A stretch of DNA of 64,000 nt, from positions 21,500-85,499 of the forward strand of contig RBZT01000364.1 in the NCBI GenBank assembly GCA_003693705.1. Direction: 5' to 3'. Positions within the stretch are counted from its first letter, which is position 1, and every line of letters begins with the position of its first letter. The notes beneath the pieces are model-generated. The model ran no database searches, was not told the origin of the DNA, and saw only the letters and a list, made by a program, of their open reading frames with translations. This document shows, piece after piece, positions 37,711 through 49,330 of this stretch. The DNA is from Polymyxa betae (lineage: Eukaryota > Endomyxa > Phytomyxea > Plasmodiophorida > Plasmodiophoridae). The translations under genes and the position numbers were made by a program.

Positions 37711-38194
37711 TCATTGGCTGCGATCAGGATTAATTTCGGCGAAGAGAAATTGCCTTCCCCCAGTTGAATATATTCGATTGTCAAACTCATCTAGACCGAC
37801 AAATCTTGGCGTTAATCGAGAAAAGCCAAGGGGTAAAGATCCATTCACAACTCGGTATCGGCTGTTATGGGTGATCGTGGCCACGATAGGCGCAGTAATG
37901 GCTGCCAGCACAAATGAATGAAGATGGTATCGTCCGAAGATAATTCGAATTAGCCAGTTCGCAATTCGCAGCGCAAGATCGATGTTCTGCAGGCCACCGC
38001 CATCGAATCACTAACAGCCCAGAGCCATTTACATGATCTGAGTAACAACCATACAACTTTGGCATTTTGATGAAGCGTTTTACTGTAACAATACTCATCG
38101 CATCGAGAGCGTATGGCTTTGTCAAAGCGAGACGTTCAATCCAGTTTACAACTCCTCCAGCCCTTGAATAAGCAACGTTTTTTCTTTTGCCCAT
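37711..38194 (-). CDS. Small one-TM protein of unknown function, spliced
   Basis: Exon 1 (from the ATG at 38194, MGKRKNVAYSRAGGVVNWIE) runs to KLYGCYSDH. A 46-nt intron with donor GTAAATGG and acceptor CCTGCAG follows, in phase 0. Exon 2 reads NIDLALRIANWLIRIIFGRY, then a hydrophobic FVLAAITAPIVATIT segment and SLPLGFSRLTPRFVGLDEFD. It ends FAEINPDRSQ at 37711. About 147 residues with one TM helix. The basic N-terminus and single TM helix would fit a small mitochondrial membrane protein, but I recognise no family. Confidence 0.5.
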
Positions 38195-38211
38195 GGTTTC
38201 TGTCTTCGTGA

Positions 38212-38806
38212 TTACTCTTTCAAAGTGGCTTCTTCCGATAGTCTCATCTTTGAACTTCCAGGCGTTAGTGACGACGCTGCCTCTTTCGTAGCAGTTATGC
38301 TGCCCATCGACCAGCTGATGGGTTCCGTCAGCAGCAGCGAATCCGCCGTCAATCTTGGCTTGAAATCGTAGAACAGCTTCACCACCACCGGGCTGGACTT
38401 CGCTCCGCCTTTCAGGCCAAGGCAGCGAAACGATGGCGTCTTCAGAGGGATCTGGTTGGCTGGAATTGGGGGATCTCGATACAGCACCAAACCCTCTAAC
38501 AACAAGCTAAGCAATATAATCGTCTCTACGAATGGAATATTACAGACCGATACTTCCTGTTCGTTCTTGAATGGTTTGAGAAAGCCACAGCATCGAGTTG
38601 TCGATGTGAGCGTGGACCTGGAAGTGCATATGGGCCCAATTGACCAGGGCGATCTCGATCAAGAGCCAGCTGCTTGCAGCTGATGAAGTAACATCCGCGT
38701 CGGCTCGCTCATGAAAATCGTGAGCAGAAACGAAAGTGGTCGACGATCCTCCGCTGGTGCTTTTGCCCTTCTTTTTACCTTTAGACTTTTTGCCTTTTTT
38801 CGCCAT
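38212..38806 (-). CDS. Conserved-looking protein with Lys-rich start and beta-grasp-like domain
   Basis: It begins MAKKGKKSKGKKKGKS, a lysine-rich tail common in axonemal proteins. After a Ser-rich linker comes HMHFQVHAHIDNSMLWLSQT and IQERTGSIG. A 37-nt intron (donor GTAATATT, phase 2) leads into LLLLEGLVLYRDPPIPANQI, LGLKGGAKSSPVVVKLFYDF and KPRLTADSLLLTEP. The series LxxLxxxIQERxGxI, LxLYRDPP, LGxKGG resembles a ubiquitin-like beta-grasp fold. About 185 residues ending EEATLKE. It reads as a conserved protein, possibly flagellar, but I cannot name the family. The 5' end is 17 bp from the stop side of its neighbour's start codon, which shows tight packing. Confidence 0.55.
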
Positions 38807-39035
38807 GTCCCATAAGTACTTGCTTGATCAATTGCAATCTGAAAATATCTTTCAAATGACCAGAGCAATGCTTTTGTAGAAAAGTGTATGAAAGTATTGA
38901 AAGTTCTTATCGAGCAAAAAGAATGGGAATCGGTTTTGCCGTTAACATCGACAGAATTTGAAAGCAAGTTAACTTTCTGGAGGCAGGATAATACGATGGA
39001 AAGCATTGCGCTTCTGTTCAGAACGTTATGCTGGT

Positions 39036-39794
39036 TTATTTGTCAGTGGCCATAGCGGCGCGAGCCTTTCGAATAAATTCAAGTTTGTCAACATTTTCGA
39101 AATATTTCTTCAAAACTGGGAATTGTTTTAAATCGATTGCAAGATGATGAAACCAGGTCAGGATGATATAAAGATAGGCATCGGCAACTGTGAATTTATC
39201 GCCAAGCAAATACTTCTTAGCACCATCATCAAGCTCAATTTTGCTCAAATATTGCAATTTTGATTTAAACCTGAAACACACAACTCACGACCTGTAAACG
39301 ATAACGAAATGGTGAACAGCTGACTGTTTGATAAGAAATTCTCTCGTATCCGATGACAATCCTGGACCGAACAAAGGGGCGACTGATGCATGCACTTCAG
39401 ACGATAAATAGCTAAGCTTGGATTGCAACAAATATCGAGCTGATGTCCCGTTTGGAGGCGCCAGTTCAGCAGGTTGATTCTGGTCGGCGATCCATTGTAA
39501 AGTCACTGAATTCTCATTTAACAGAGTCTTATCATCCAGGACGATTGCCGGAACGTTCCCTTTCGGATTGACCGAGAAGAAATCCTTGCCTCTGTCTGGT
39601 CCAGTCTTGATCTGATGTGTTTTGAGATCAACCTGGTGCGTTTTCAACTTGTCTCCGAGAATCCCGGCTCTATAGGCAGCAATGTAGCTGGCAGCGCCAC
39701 AAGAACTAGGTGTATAGTACAGATCGGCGAAGAATCGGCATTGGACAAGCCGACGACCATGACGAATGGGGTTGACTTTTAGGCGACCGATCAT
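39036..39794 (-). CDS. Glutathione S-transferase, bacterial beta-class-like
   Basis: GSTs conjugate glutathione to electrophiles. The ATG at 39794 gives MIGRLKVNPIRHGRRLVQCR, an arginine-rich leader that may target mitochondria. The thioredoxin-like half follows: FFADLYYTPSSCGAASYIA, where S-C-G-A stands where beta-class GSTs keep SLAP and the catalytic Cys/Ser. Then come NPKGNVPAIVLDDKTLLNEN (cis-proline and glutathione-binding loop) and LQWIADQ. A 54-nt intron near 39285-39337 leads to the all-helical half (GDKFTVADAYLYIILTWFHH), with the conserved N-capping TVADAYLY motif. It ends IRKARAAMATDK. About 235 residues. The two-domain fold is clear; the class is judged from the LYYTPxSC motif. 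Confidence 0.85.
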
Positions 39795-40641
39795 GATCGT
39801 GTGGTGAATGACCAATCAGCAAATGCTTTAATGATGCGTTCTTATATGGTGGGACACTCAATGGGTCATCTGATGGGGTGACCTTGTAAGACCCCATGAC
39901 CCCATGGGCTACAGCCGTCCGGGCTAGCGTGCTAATCACAAGCATTCATACCGGTTGTGAGTCCAGCTTGGAAAGGCATTTGAAGAAATGCCACGCGGCC
40001 GACGTCCTTAAAATTTAAAGCGAAACCAAGAAGAATGCACATCCGTTTGGAGCTTCAGCATCTTTGGCAAGCGATTCGACGCAGGAACCTGTACAACAAT
40101 CCGCTTTCAGAGAAGACTAACAGTACTGGCTTTTAGATGTTCACAGCTAAAATTGTTGAAAGAAGACAGGCAGGATTCGAATTGGATCATGTCGTTTGTC
40201 GTCACAGAGTTCTAATCGCCCAGATGCTCTGAAACGCTGGACAGCGACATGCTCCCAGATAGGGCCAATCTAACAAGGTCAAGGTCCAGCAAAGCATCGC
40301 CGTCTCGTTCCGATTCGGCCAGGGCAATACCGATCTGGCCGAAGCTCCCGAAAGCTGCGTCTACCGCTAGTATCGCATCCCAATACAATCACGAGGAACT
40401 TCCTTCCATCGCCAGCGCAGGCAATCGACGAACGTATTCTCACTTTCTTTTAGGAATGAATCAATGCTTTCTATTACCAATGTTTTTGAGCTTTAGCCAA
40501 ATTTGCTCACTGACTGATGCTTTTATCAACCTTGTTTCTTAAAAAAAACCCGAGGATTCAATATTCTCATATCGTTTTGGAGAATGTCGTTTTGGACAAT
40601 TTCGAATTCCTTTTTCAATAGTTGCTGTCGGAGAATCTGAT
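39795..40641. other. Region with weak coding signals; possible zinc-finger fragment
   Basis: The plus strand at about 39940-40008 reads HTGCESSLERHLKKCHAADV, which resembles the second half of a CHHC/TRM13-type zinc finger (LExHLKKC). A Ser/Arg-rich open frame at 40249-40455 (LPDRANLTRSRSSKASPSRS) may be another exon. I could not join these into one gene and no start is clear. Could be a decayed gene or a multi-exon one I failed to resolve. Confidence 0.25.
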
Positions 40642-40809
40642 ATGTTCAGGAATCGGCAGGTGCTAGTCGGCTCAAGACGAGTGCTTTTCCGAACAAGGAC
40701 TTGCAAGTGCCTCCAAGTCCTATTACTCGCACTCATCATTGGCTCGATCTTGATCACGATGGCCATCTTCATCGCGAAAGTCATCGAACAATCGTCTAGT
40801 AAGCGGTGA
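40642..40809 (+). CDS. Possible tiny tail-anchored membrane protein
   Basis: An ATG at 40642 opens a 55-codon frame: MFRNRQVLVGSRRVLFRTR, then the TM helix QVLLLALIIGSILITMAIFI, then AKVIEQSSSKR and a stop. The frame also stays open upstream (VAVGESDMFRN). A basic N-terminal part followed by one strong helix near the C-terminus is the shape of a tail-anchored protein. It may instead be the last exon of the unresolved gene to its left, since CTTTTTCAATAG just upstream (about 40609-40620) is a good splice acceptor. Family unknown. Confidence 0.4.
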   Translation: MFRNRQVLVGSRRVLFRTRTCKCLQVLLLALIIGSILITMAIFIAKVIEQSSSKR

Positions 40810-41041
40810 ATTTTAGCTGTTATGGGATTAAACCACAACATAAATACTATATCAAGCTCTGAGCGTACCGTTAGGCAGCTCTTAAATTGTTAGTACAAAA
40901 ATATATTGCTGGAAGAAAATAAAAACAGATGTGAAGCTTAAGAGAGCTTGTTCAAAGTTGATAAACGATGCGGCACAAAGCTTCATCCAACGAACAGCAA
41001 AGGAGTCCCTCATCGTTAAACAGGCGCAAATCTATCGTCCT

Positions 41042-44000
41042 TTACTTGGAGTTATTAGCAAGAAAATTTTCAATCCATTTTTCGTTGATTTTCCCTACAC
41101 CTTTCAGATCGGCAACCTACAGGATTGAGTGAAAATTCGGTTGAAAGATTAAAAATAATCTTACAGTAGCAAACGTCTTCGAGTCTCTAGCCCCAATGAT
41201 GCTTTTCGCGATAGCCTTGCCAATACTTTTATAACAGCATAGTTCTTTAATATCCCCGCAATTCAGAGCTTGCACAAACTTCTCTTCTTCAAAGGGAATC
41301 TGTTTTGGTGGTGGTGGTAATGGTAATTGGACTGCAACAGGTTTTACTGGGCTTAGAAGCGAGTCGATGTTTTTATCATCCTAGTAGGTGTTAGTAACAT
41401 GACTAAATGAACAATGAGAGGCATTCGAAAGCAAATCATTAACAAACACTACATAATTACATCAAGTATTCAAAAGGTCTTACGCTGCAAGCGCGAAAAC
41501 AACTGAAAAGCAAATGTTCGAACCTTTCTCATAGTTTGACGACATTTTGCATCCAGTTCCTCCAATTTTGCACGAATGAGGTCATTGCTGGGCACTAAAG
41601 CCGAAGCTTCCCTCAAAAGATTTAAAGCATCATAATCAAGGCCCTTTTTAGAGAATTCTTTAGACACTTTAACAAAATCCCATGCCAGCTCAGTTTTCTG
41701 TTTTTTAATGTAGGCATCTGCATTCGAAGTTGGAAATGCAACCTGTGATCATATTTTGTCAGCCGCATCAAAAATCAAATTGAACTAGTCAAACCTCGGG
41801 GTCCTTCGAACCTTTCGGTTGTTCAGACTCAAGGCATTCAAGCGATCGTTTCTTAGTGATACCCGCTCCGTTGAAATTGTCTTGCCTCCCGTTGGCATTT
41901 TCTACAGATTCGTCAACAAACAACAAAAACTATGTATATAAGCCAATGCATAAGTTCAACCAGAAAATGATCATTTGATTAAAAAATGCAAGCTAGGATC
42001 GTACGACGTTTTAAAAGCGAACATTCCACAAATAGGCAAGAACCTTTGTTAGAGACATCGGCATGGCTTGAATTTGAAGCTTTACCGTTTGCTTTGGCGG
42101 TTGCCTCTGGAAATATGTCAGTCAGCAAACCATGACAAAGAAGGACAGAATCACCTGGTTCTATTGAAAGAGCTACTGTCTGAACTTCTTCAACAGCACA
42201 TTCTGTTGAAACAGAATGAGCGGTTTTGAAATAAAACAGTCAGAGTCCAGAAATGATAATGATCAAATTAATAAGCAAAATTCTGGAAAATCGCTAAGCA
42301 ACCGAGTTCTTCTCGTATGGTAAATTGAGTGCTGAAGACTGGAAAGACAATCGCATAATACCTCCATTGAAAGAGCCCTTGCTGGGTATGTCTAAAATTC
42401 ATGTTACAAATGGCAATACCAATCGAATGAACTCATACTTGCGCTCGAATTTGTGATATTCCTCGATTTTACAGCAAATGAGAGCGTGGTAAAAGAGGAA
42501 GCGAAATCGCTTTGACAGTGAAGTCAGAACCAGTTGAACACTCAAAGAGAATCTCTGATCACCTGGTGCAAGGAGGAATTGTACAAATCAGAGTGCTACT
42601 TGAAGTCCCTCCTAACGAATCCGATAACACTGCAAAAACGTTAAATTTAACGAACTTGACAGGAAAATATGCAAGAAAGAAAACAATGAAAGCGACGGCA
42701 ATAAAAATCGGTCTTTCATCGTAAACCCCTTTCATTACCTCGGGTAAGCTTTGACTCTCTAAACGGAATACGTTTCTGAAAAACGGGTTTTAAGAAGGGG
42801 TGCAAGTTGGAAAATCATGGACGATACCTTTCTGGCGTTGAGCGCCGAGATGCAATTGCCTGATTGTAAGTAAGCTTCAAGATAAAATCATCGTTCTAAT
42901 AAAAACGAAACGTTTGTTCTCCATTTAGGAGATATTGTATAAAGTGTGGAAGGACAGGATGAATTAGGTGAAGCGTAAAGGAGGATATCAAGCATACCAA
43001 GAGCAAATAAAGAGAGGTTGATGGCGTTTGATTCGTTGAGGCGGTCACCTAAAACCAACACGTTCAGAGATAAAGACACAACGCTTAACTCACGAACCCC
43101 TGTTTCCTGTTTGCCGGTTGTCTTCAGATCCTGCCAGATCAATCAGGTGAATTTTGGAAACCGGCATTTCCACTTTTGTTTTTTTATTCAGCATATAGAT
43201 CTGAAAGCAGAGCGTTAGTAACATACAAAGTACATACTCAAGTATTCAGACGGCAAAACACTCTCAAGGAAACACTCAAGTGGGACGGCGAAAAAGTAAC
43301 AGAACGTCGGTAATTTAGGGCAAGAATCAACTAGGACTTATAACGGAAGCCTTACGCGAATCACAACAACGGCATGCGATCGAGAGGAAGTATCATTAAG
43401 GTTTGTCGCTTTCGTTGTTCGATTTCTGCAACCGATTTGGAAGATAGAGTGGAAGTCGTCGAAATTAAGAATGTGCCTCTGACACAACAACAACAATGAG
43501 AAAGTTTGCATGTGGTAGAAACAGATCACCTCCTCGAGATTACAGACAACAACTTCCTTGTCGCTTGCCTCACGAAGTGGTAGCTCTTTGCCGGTCCAAG
43601 TGATGAGATCGTAGATCTAATGTACAGATTCAGATACGAAAACCGTTACAACTCGATGTGCTTCGAAAGAACTTTACAGAACACCTGATTGTCAGCCGCA
43701 AATGACAAAAGAACACGATACAGAACACAAAGGTTGTCAAGCGAAACCAATTATAAGCTTACCTTACCTTTTCCTTTATAATCTCATAGAATTGCATCGT
43801 ATAACTTAAGGTCGGTTCGTTTGGTTTCGCTCCTAACTGCTGCTTTCTTTGAAACAGGTATTCAACAGATCGCGGAATGATACCACGATGCTCCTGGGTG
43901 CCCACCATCGTAAACGTCTACCCGAATTCATGAGCTAGAATTACGAATATCGTCATCTGAATACCTTGCCGCTACCGGTAACTACAACAGAAAATATCAG

Positions 44001-44732
44001 TAAATGGTCGGAGCAGAAAACGGGAAAAATTAGAAAAGCGAGAGCAATGGAAAACATGCATGCAACTCAACGCATTCACAATTGTTTGATGGTGAAACAG
44101 CATTATGTTAGCTGATTGATTAACAACCATGTAAGTACACAAAGAAAGAGAAACAGTTATATTTGTACAGACTTCCGTAGGTAAAGATTGTAGTGTTATG
44201 GCCATCCAAGGCTCTTTCTACAGTGGGCTTCACCTCTGTATCAAAGATTTGATCCTGGGTGCTAGATTCATCATAGACGCCGTCCAGCCTGATGATTATT
44301 TTTGTAAGAGAATACAACGAAAGAGCGGAATCACCAAAACGTATAGTGAAATCATAAAGCAGTTTCATTAATACAACTGAACCTTTTATAAACCAAATTG
44401 ACTGAATTGAGATAAACTACCATGACCACTATTGAGAATAGCAAACCAAATCTTAATGCATTAAAATCTTGCTTGATTAGAAATGAAAAAAATACAATAA
44501 TGTTTGTGCTTCCACACAGGTTTGACCTGAATTCATGACGATTTTGGTTAACGCGGCCGAAAGAATTTTCGGTAGCTTCATGGAGGACGACAGAATTACT
44601 AGCGTTGAGCTCAACGCATCGACCTTCCTCGGTGGCTTTTAACGGCCTTACTCTAACAATAACTCTTACACGAGGCGTGTCATCGTCCTCAACAACTTTA
44701 TTTCGAGGCACACGTCTTGCCAGGATAGACAT
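41042..44732 (-). CDS. KIF22: Kinesin-10 family motor, KIF22/Kid-like, with C-terminal HhH domain
   Basis: Kid is a chromosome-arm motor that binds DNA and pushes chromosomes to the spindle equator. The motor starts RVRVIVRVRPLKATEEGRC (about 44665). Then come VYDESSTQDQIFDTEVKPTV, the P-loop TGSGK (about 43970) with TFTMVG, and IPRSVEYLFQRK. Switch I is NDTSSRSHAVVVIRV (about 43370-43415) and switch II is IDLAGSEDNRQTGNRG (about 43100-43140), then LNESNAINLSLFALG and RIPFRESKLTR (about 42750-42780). A helical/coiled middle region follows (KTELAWDFVKVSKEFSKKG, about 41700). The C-terminus has FVQALNCGDIKELCCYKSIG and ADLKGVGKINEKWIENFLAN, a helix-hairpin-helix repeat that is the Kid signature. 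More than fifteen short introns interrupt it. An in-frame ATG at 44813 would add 27 unconserved residues. Confidence 0.88.
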
Positions 44733-44957
44733 TCCTGTGAGCAGAGGAGTTTTGAAAGCCCGCGCCAAATTGAGGAGAAAATCTGCGATTCGATTTTGAA
44801 TCCAAGTGCACATTTGTTTACTTTTTTAACTGCGCAAAGTTGTAGTAAGTCTGTAAAAGTAAAAAATACCTAATTACTGAAAAATCTGCGCCGCGCTTAC
44901 TCTCTTGTGGAACATTCCGGTGGCGAAGCAACAAACCATCATTCGAGATTCAAAGCA
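44733..44957. promoter_or_regulatory. Bidirectional promoter between KIF22 and NudC
   Basis: The two start codons point away from each other. The spacer contains AACTGCGCAAAG at 44828-44839, the same core found upstream of other genes in this window. Inference from position and recurrence. Confidence 0.4.
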
Positions 44958-46008
44958 ATGAACGCTGCTCTGAACCAAGCCTGGAACCACGTCGCCTCGT
45001 TCGGAGGCGAACCTGCCTTTCTCGACGCTGTGTTCAAGTTCCTTGCCGAGCAGCGTCCTGGGTTCATGTCGTCGCCGCATGCTCTTTCCACGATCCAAAA
45101 GACGGCGAAAAAGTGGATTGAGCTCGCTGAGAAATCGAAATCGAAACCAGCGGAAAGCGGTGCTGATTCCAAACCCAAGGCGCCTGTTGTCGAAGAGCAG
45201 ACACCAATGCCTGCTCCGCCAAAAGGATCCAAGGTTGAAGAAATCAATGTAGATCGCGACGAGACAGAAGAGCCTACTCGAGGCCCTGCTCCTGTTGGAA
45301 ATGGAGGCGCTACTGATAAGTATGATTTACTCTAATGCATTCGCCGCTTCGCACTGCCATTGTGTGAATCAGTCGCCTTGTTCATTTTTGTATTTTTCTT
45401 ATTTTCGGATTTGCTGAATCTGGCTTTATCTTGAGCATCATTATTGTTTGGCTCGGTTAACCAAAGGTTTTTTACAGGTACATATGGACTCAGACTTTAC
45501 AAGAAGTCAACATTGCCATCCCCCTTCCTGAAGGCACAACATCCAAGTTGCTTGATGTTAAAATCACCTCTTCTGGCCTGCGGTATGGCCTGAAGGGTAG
45601 TAAACCGATCTTAGATGGTATCCCTCTAGCTCTATGAAAACCTCAGTATATTGATGTTATACAGGTGATTTCCCTCAAAAAGTGCTTGCCGAAGACAGCA
45701 CATGGACAATCGAAACTGAAGGCTCACGAAAAGTCTTGAGCATCTATCTGCCGAAAGTTGACAGAATGTCCTGGTGGGACTGCATCCTGAAAGGCGAGCC
45801 GAAAATCAATACCAAGGACATCGTTCCTGAAAACTCGAAGCTAGACGATCTTGATGCTGAAACCAGACAGACAGTTGAGAAAATGATGTATGACCAACGA
45901 CAGAAGGCTATGGGAAAGCCGACAAGCCAGGAACAGCAGCAGAACGACATGCTGAAGAAGTTCATGGCTCAACATCCTGAGATGGATTTCAGTCAGCTAA
46001 AGAAGTAA
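44958..46008 (+). CDS. NUDC: Nuclear distribution protein NudC (CS-domain co-chaperone)
   Basis: NudC helps dynein and LIS1 function and acts as an HSP90 co-chaperone. Exon 1 (44958 to about 45332) holds the N-terminal helical part ([20 protein letters not shown]) and a Lys/Pro-rich linker. After a 144-nt intron the CS domain starts [20 protein letters not shown] and [18 protein letters not shown] second intron (about 45620-45663) precedes [17 protein letters not shown] and [18 protein letters not shown]. The C-terminal signature is very well conserved: [35 protein letters not shown] and [11 protein letters not shown]. The start at 44958 is the first in-frame ATG. About 290 residues, complete. 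Confidence 0.95.
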
Positions 46009-46132
46009 TTGTTTTCACAATTGGCAACCTCACAAAATAAAAAGTTGACTATTTGATTTACATCTTGCTTGATTGGAATTTTACTAGAGAGACCGATTCT
46101 AAGAATCTGATCGAGGAGTCATTTACGCAAAA

Positions 46133-47368
46133 ATGCAGGTCCTTCATGTCTCTGTATTGCAAGCATGGATGCAGATCTTTCAGCGTTTGCCAAATGACGA
46201 TTTGAAACAGGCGTTTGCTGTATCATTTCGATCTTCGAAGTTGCTGAAGCAGCCAGAGTTTCTAACTGCTATGGCTAACTACTGTCTTGCATCGCAGGAG
46301 CTCAGCGAGATCGAATTGTTGCTGACCTCGGCATCCGTCACAAAACATTTGAATCGTACTGCTAAAGCAGGTAATGTAAATTTCAAACTTGCAATATTTA
46401 TTGTTCTCAATTTTAAAATAGCTTTAATTCTGAATCATCCGTCTTTATTGCCGCTTGTGGCTCCTTCATTGGATCATTTACCAGTCATTGCCGAATTACG
46501 GAAGAGGGACGTTTCTGAATGTCAGAAACTATTATGGATACTGTCAAATCTTTCATCGGCGTCCTTGACGAACTCCTTTAATGACATCATGGCAATTCTG
46601 ACTCGGCTGCTTAACACCCATCAACCTCACCACAAGAAAATCGCGCTGCCAGCTTTTCAAATCATTCTTCGGAACATCGACCTTCCCGTCCTTCGGTGGC
46701 AGTCCGGGCTGATATTAGAGTTTCTAAAAAGAGAAGTGCAATTGCGAGATGCTCAAATTGAGGACGTGGCCGTGGAGACTTACATCCAAGCTTTGACTAG
46801 ATTATTGCCCAGACAAAGGCCTCGTGGAAGCGAGCTCACCTCTGCGGTCGATCTTTTTCGGCGAGAGATAACCTATTTAGCTCTTGGGGGAACGTATCCC
46901 ACTTCCAGCTCGACTAGATCGATCGTGTTCCTTTCAGCTCTGCGGAAACTGTTTGCTCTTGCTGGTACCGAATCTGCTGTCCATCTCAAAGCTTTTATTC
47001 CAGCATTGTTTGTCTTTCTGGAGAACGAATGCGATGATGTTAAAAGAGTTGCTATCACCGTCCTGGACATGCTAATGCGAGTTTGTTGGCCCCAAATTCC
47101 ATCTCACTGCGGAAAACTGTTTGAAGGCATCTGCCATGCTCTGATCAAGCATAAGGTCAACGAAGGATGTAAAGATACTTTGGTGTTATTCATGGATCTA
47201 CTTTCGTTACTTCGGGAGCTGTCTCCTGATCGGTTTGATTTATTTGCCAGAGCATGCTCCACAGTTGACATTCTTGACAATGCTTTGCAAATGGTTCCTG
47301 AAATCGATTCATCGTCAAGGGAATCAAACTCTCTTATTGCATGGGATAATATTCATGTCTATAACTAA
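46133..47368 (+). CDS. Helical-repeat protein, possibly TTI2 (TEL2-interacting protein 2)
   Basis: The frame opens MQVLHVSVLQAWMQIFQRLP. One 51-nt intron (about 46371-46421, donor GTAATG) falls after HLNRTAKA; the frame stays open through it, so both forms are possible. The protein of about 395 residues is built of alpha-helical hairpins: LLWILSNLSSASLTNSFNDI, HKKIALPAFQIILRNIDLP, STRSIVFLSALRKLFALAG, DVKRVAITVLDMLMRVCWPQ. The segment HLKAFIPALFVFLENECDDV followed by a Trp-Pro turn (VCWPQIPSHCGKLFE) resembles the family of TTI2, which works with TEL2 and TTI1 in maturing PIKK kinases. That identification is tentative; an unrelated ARM/HEAT protein is the alternative. Confidence 0.5.
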   Translation: MQVLHVSVLQAWMQIFQRLPNDDLKQAFAVSFRSSKLLKQPEFLTAMANYCLASQELSEIELLLTSASVTKHLNRTAKAGNVNFKLAIFIVLNFKIALILNHPSLLPLVAPSLDHLPVIAELRKRDVSECQKLLWILSNLSSASLTNSFNDIMAILTRLLNTHQPHHKKIALPAFQIILRNIDLPVLRWQSGLILEFLKREVQLRDAQIEDVAVETYIQALTRLLPRQRPRGSELTSAVDLFRREITYLALGGTYPTSSSTRSIVFLSALRKLFALAGTESAVHLKAFIPALFVFLENECDDVKRVAITVLDMLMRVCWPQIPSHCGKLFEGICHALIKHKVNEGCKDTLVLFMDLLSLLRELSPDRFDLFARACSTVDILDNALQMVPEIDSSSRESNSLIAWDNIHVYN

Positions 47369-48191
47369 TGTATGGTATCGATTCTCAACACCTGTAATTA
47401 GTTAGACGTTACTCGAGATTGCCTTCTCCTCATATCGTCTTCCTTGTTTATTGCTTCGGTTTGCCTAGGTAGTGTCGTTTCCATGAACCTGGACTGAACA
47501 CTAAGTTCTGGATCTGGACTATGCAGAGGATAGCAAATTTGCATTTTAATTGACACTGAGATGATTTCGAAATTCGAATTGCTTCGTCATGCTCGTTTCT
47601 GAGTTTTGCGGGACCTAAGTTGATCCGCTGCAATACACTATTATCACGTTATTTATCCAATTTCCAAAAGATTGTCTCTGAATCAACAGTTATTTTCAAT
47701 TATCGCCATCCACGATTCTACGTCATGAAGTTAGTCCACAGGGAATGTAGATTCAATTTCCAATTGCAACTGCTCTGAGTCCCTTTGACCTTAAATACTG
47801 TGACCGCTTCTCTTCTCAAAAATGCCGTTTAAAAATTTCTGGGGTTTTCGAATTTTTGTTCAAGTTCATCAGAAATTACCTATCGATTTGGTTCCGTTTT
47901 ACTTTTTGGGTCCAAAAACGCAGCGGGAAACTTAAGCAATCACTGCGCAAACTTTACAATATGAAACTGCGTCAGTCCTAGAATGCTGTCTGCGCCAGTC
48001 CAAGAAAATGTTCCCTGGTTTTGCATTTCAGCGTTTGCATCTTGTCCCAATGCCACGATCGGTGCGGCGCGGCCAGGTTCTAAGTATTGCTGCCTGTTTC
48101 TTGTGTTTCACGTGCCCGTTATGCGGGCGCGGCCTCGCCCTCTGCCCATCGACTTCACGGCGTCGCCCTCGTTGCTGAATCGATCGGTTTT
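47369..48191. other. Intergenic region upstream of the cyclin gene
   Basis: About 820 bp. AT-rich, with no exon supported except possibly the last 100 bp, where the cyclin frame stays open upstream of its ATG. CACTGCGCAAAC at 47941-47952 matches the core seen in other presumed promoters here. Confidence 0.4.
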
Positions 48192-49330
48192 ATGACCAAG
48201 TTTGACGAATCCATTCTGTACTGCGATGAAGATGTCGGCGATGAAACATGGATGGAGCCTGGGATCTTCCAAGACGATTACGAGCCTGCTAATGAAGTAG
48301 CAGCTCCCAGTATCGACCCTGGATACCTGTGCGCCGAGATTCGACCCAAGATGCGATCAATTCTATTCGATTGGATGCAGCAGGTTTGCGAATGAATGCC
48401 GTACCTCTGATTTTAGTTTCAAGGCTAATGGCCTTGATGGGTTTGACATCTTTCTGGAAATGTTCAGAAATTTTCGACTAGGTTGCTTTCATTGCCGATT
48501 ATTGTTTTGGCAGAACTGTTATCGAACCCAATAGAACCTTCCGAGTGCTAATTTGTTTGCAAACATCTCAGTTTGAAGTTGCTTCGGTTGAAATTTGTTA
48601 TAGGTATGCCAAGAGTATGCCCTTTGCCGCGAGACCTTCCATTTGGCCACGACTTATGTCGACCGCTATCTGTCCTCCCGTCCCGAGATCACCCCGACGA
48701 AGTTGCAACTAGTCGGCGTCACCGCCCTTGTTCTTGCGGCCAAGCTCGAGGTACCCAAACTGTTCGCCGTTCTGAAACAGCACTCACGACTCGCAGGAAG
48801 TCCATCAACCGACGGTCGATGAATTCGCAGCCACATGCGCTGGATGTTGTACGATCTGCGATATATTAACAATGGAGAAGGACATGATTAATGCTTTGGG
48901 TTGGACATTAAGATATTCGTCAGCTCCAGCATGGGCCGCCTCCTATCTGCAAAGGTCCATTCATGATCACTATTTGGATGAACTGGTTCGAAAGGAACTT
49001 CTGAACGCCGATCATTACATGCGGTTGATGGAGATCATCGACTATAGTCGATTGTTCGTTGAATCGCTGCAGTATGCACCGTCAACACTTGCAGCTGCAT
49101 CGTTATTTTATGTTTTTCAATGCTGGTCGGAGGAAATCGAGCAAGCCATCATGATTAAATTCGCTGACGTGGATCATTGTGTGCAATGGATTAGCATGAT
49201 CGCTTCCCAGCTGCCGTTCATCGGATTACGGCCGATTCTGGGAGGATGTCGTGACGAACCATATCATCTATATTCTCGCCAAGTCTACCATCCCATGGCA
49301 TTGCAGATGTGTCTAAACAGCTGCCCATAG
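48192..49330 (+). CDS. E-type cyclin (cell-cycle regulator)
   Basis: Cyclins of this type activate CDKs at the G1/S transition. The ATG at 48192 gives MTKFDESILYCDEDVGDETW. The cyclin box starts IRPKMRSILFDWMQQ. A long intron (about 48382-48602, 221 nt) follows, then VCQEYALCRETFHLATTYVD, RYLSSRPEITPTKLQLVGVT and LVLAAKLE. After a 46-nt intron comes EVHQPTVDEFAATCAG and the hallmark LTMEKDMINALGWTLRYSSA. The second fold follows (ASYLQRSIHDHYLDELVRK, YAPSTLAAASLFYVFQCW). The MRxILxDW, RETFxLA and KLQLxGVTxLxxAxKLE motifs are all present. E-type is preferred over A/B because of the first cyclin-box wording and the MEK...LxW segment. The frame is open for 100 bp upstream, so the start could be farther 5'. 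Confidence 0.85.
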
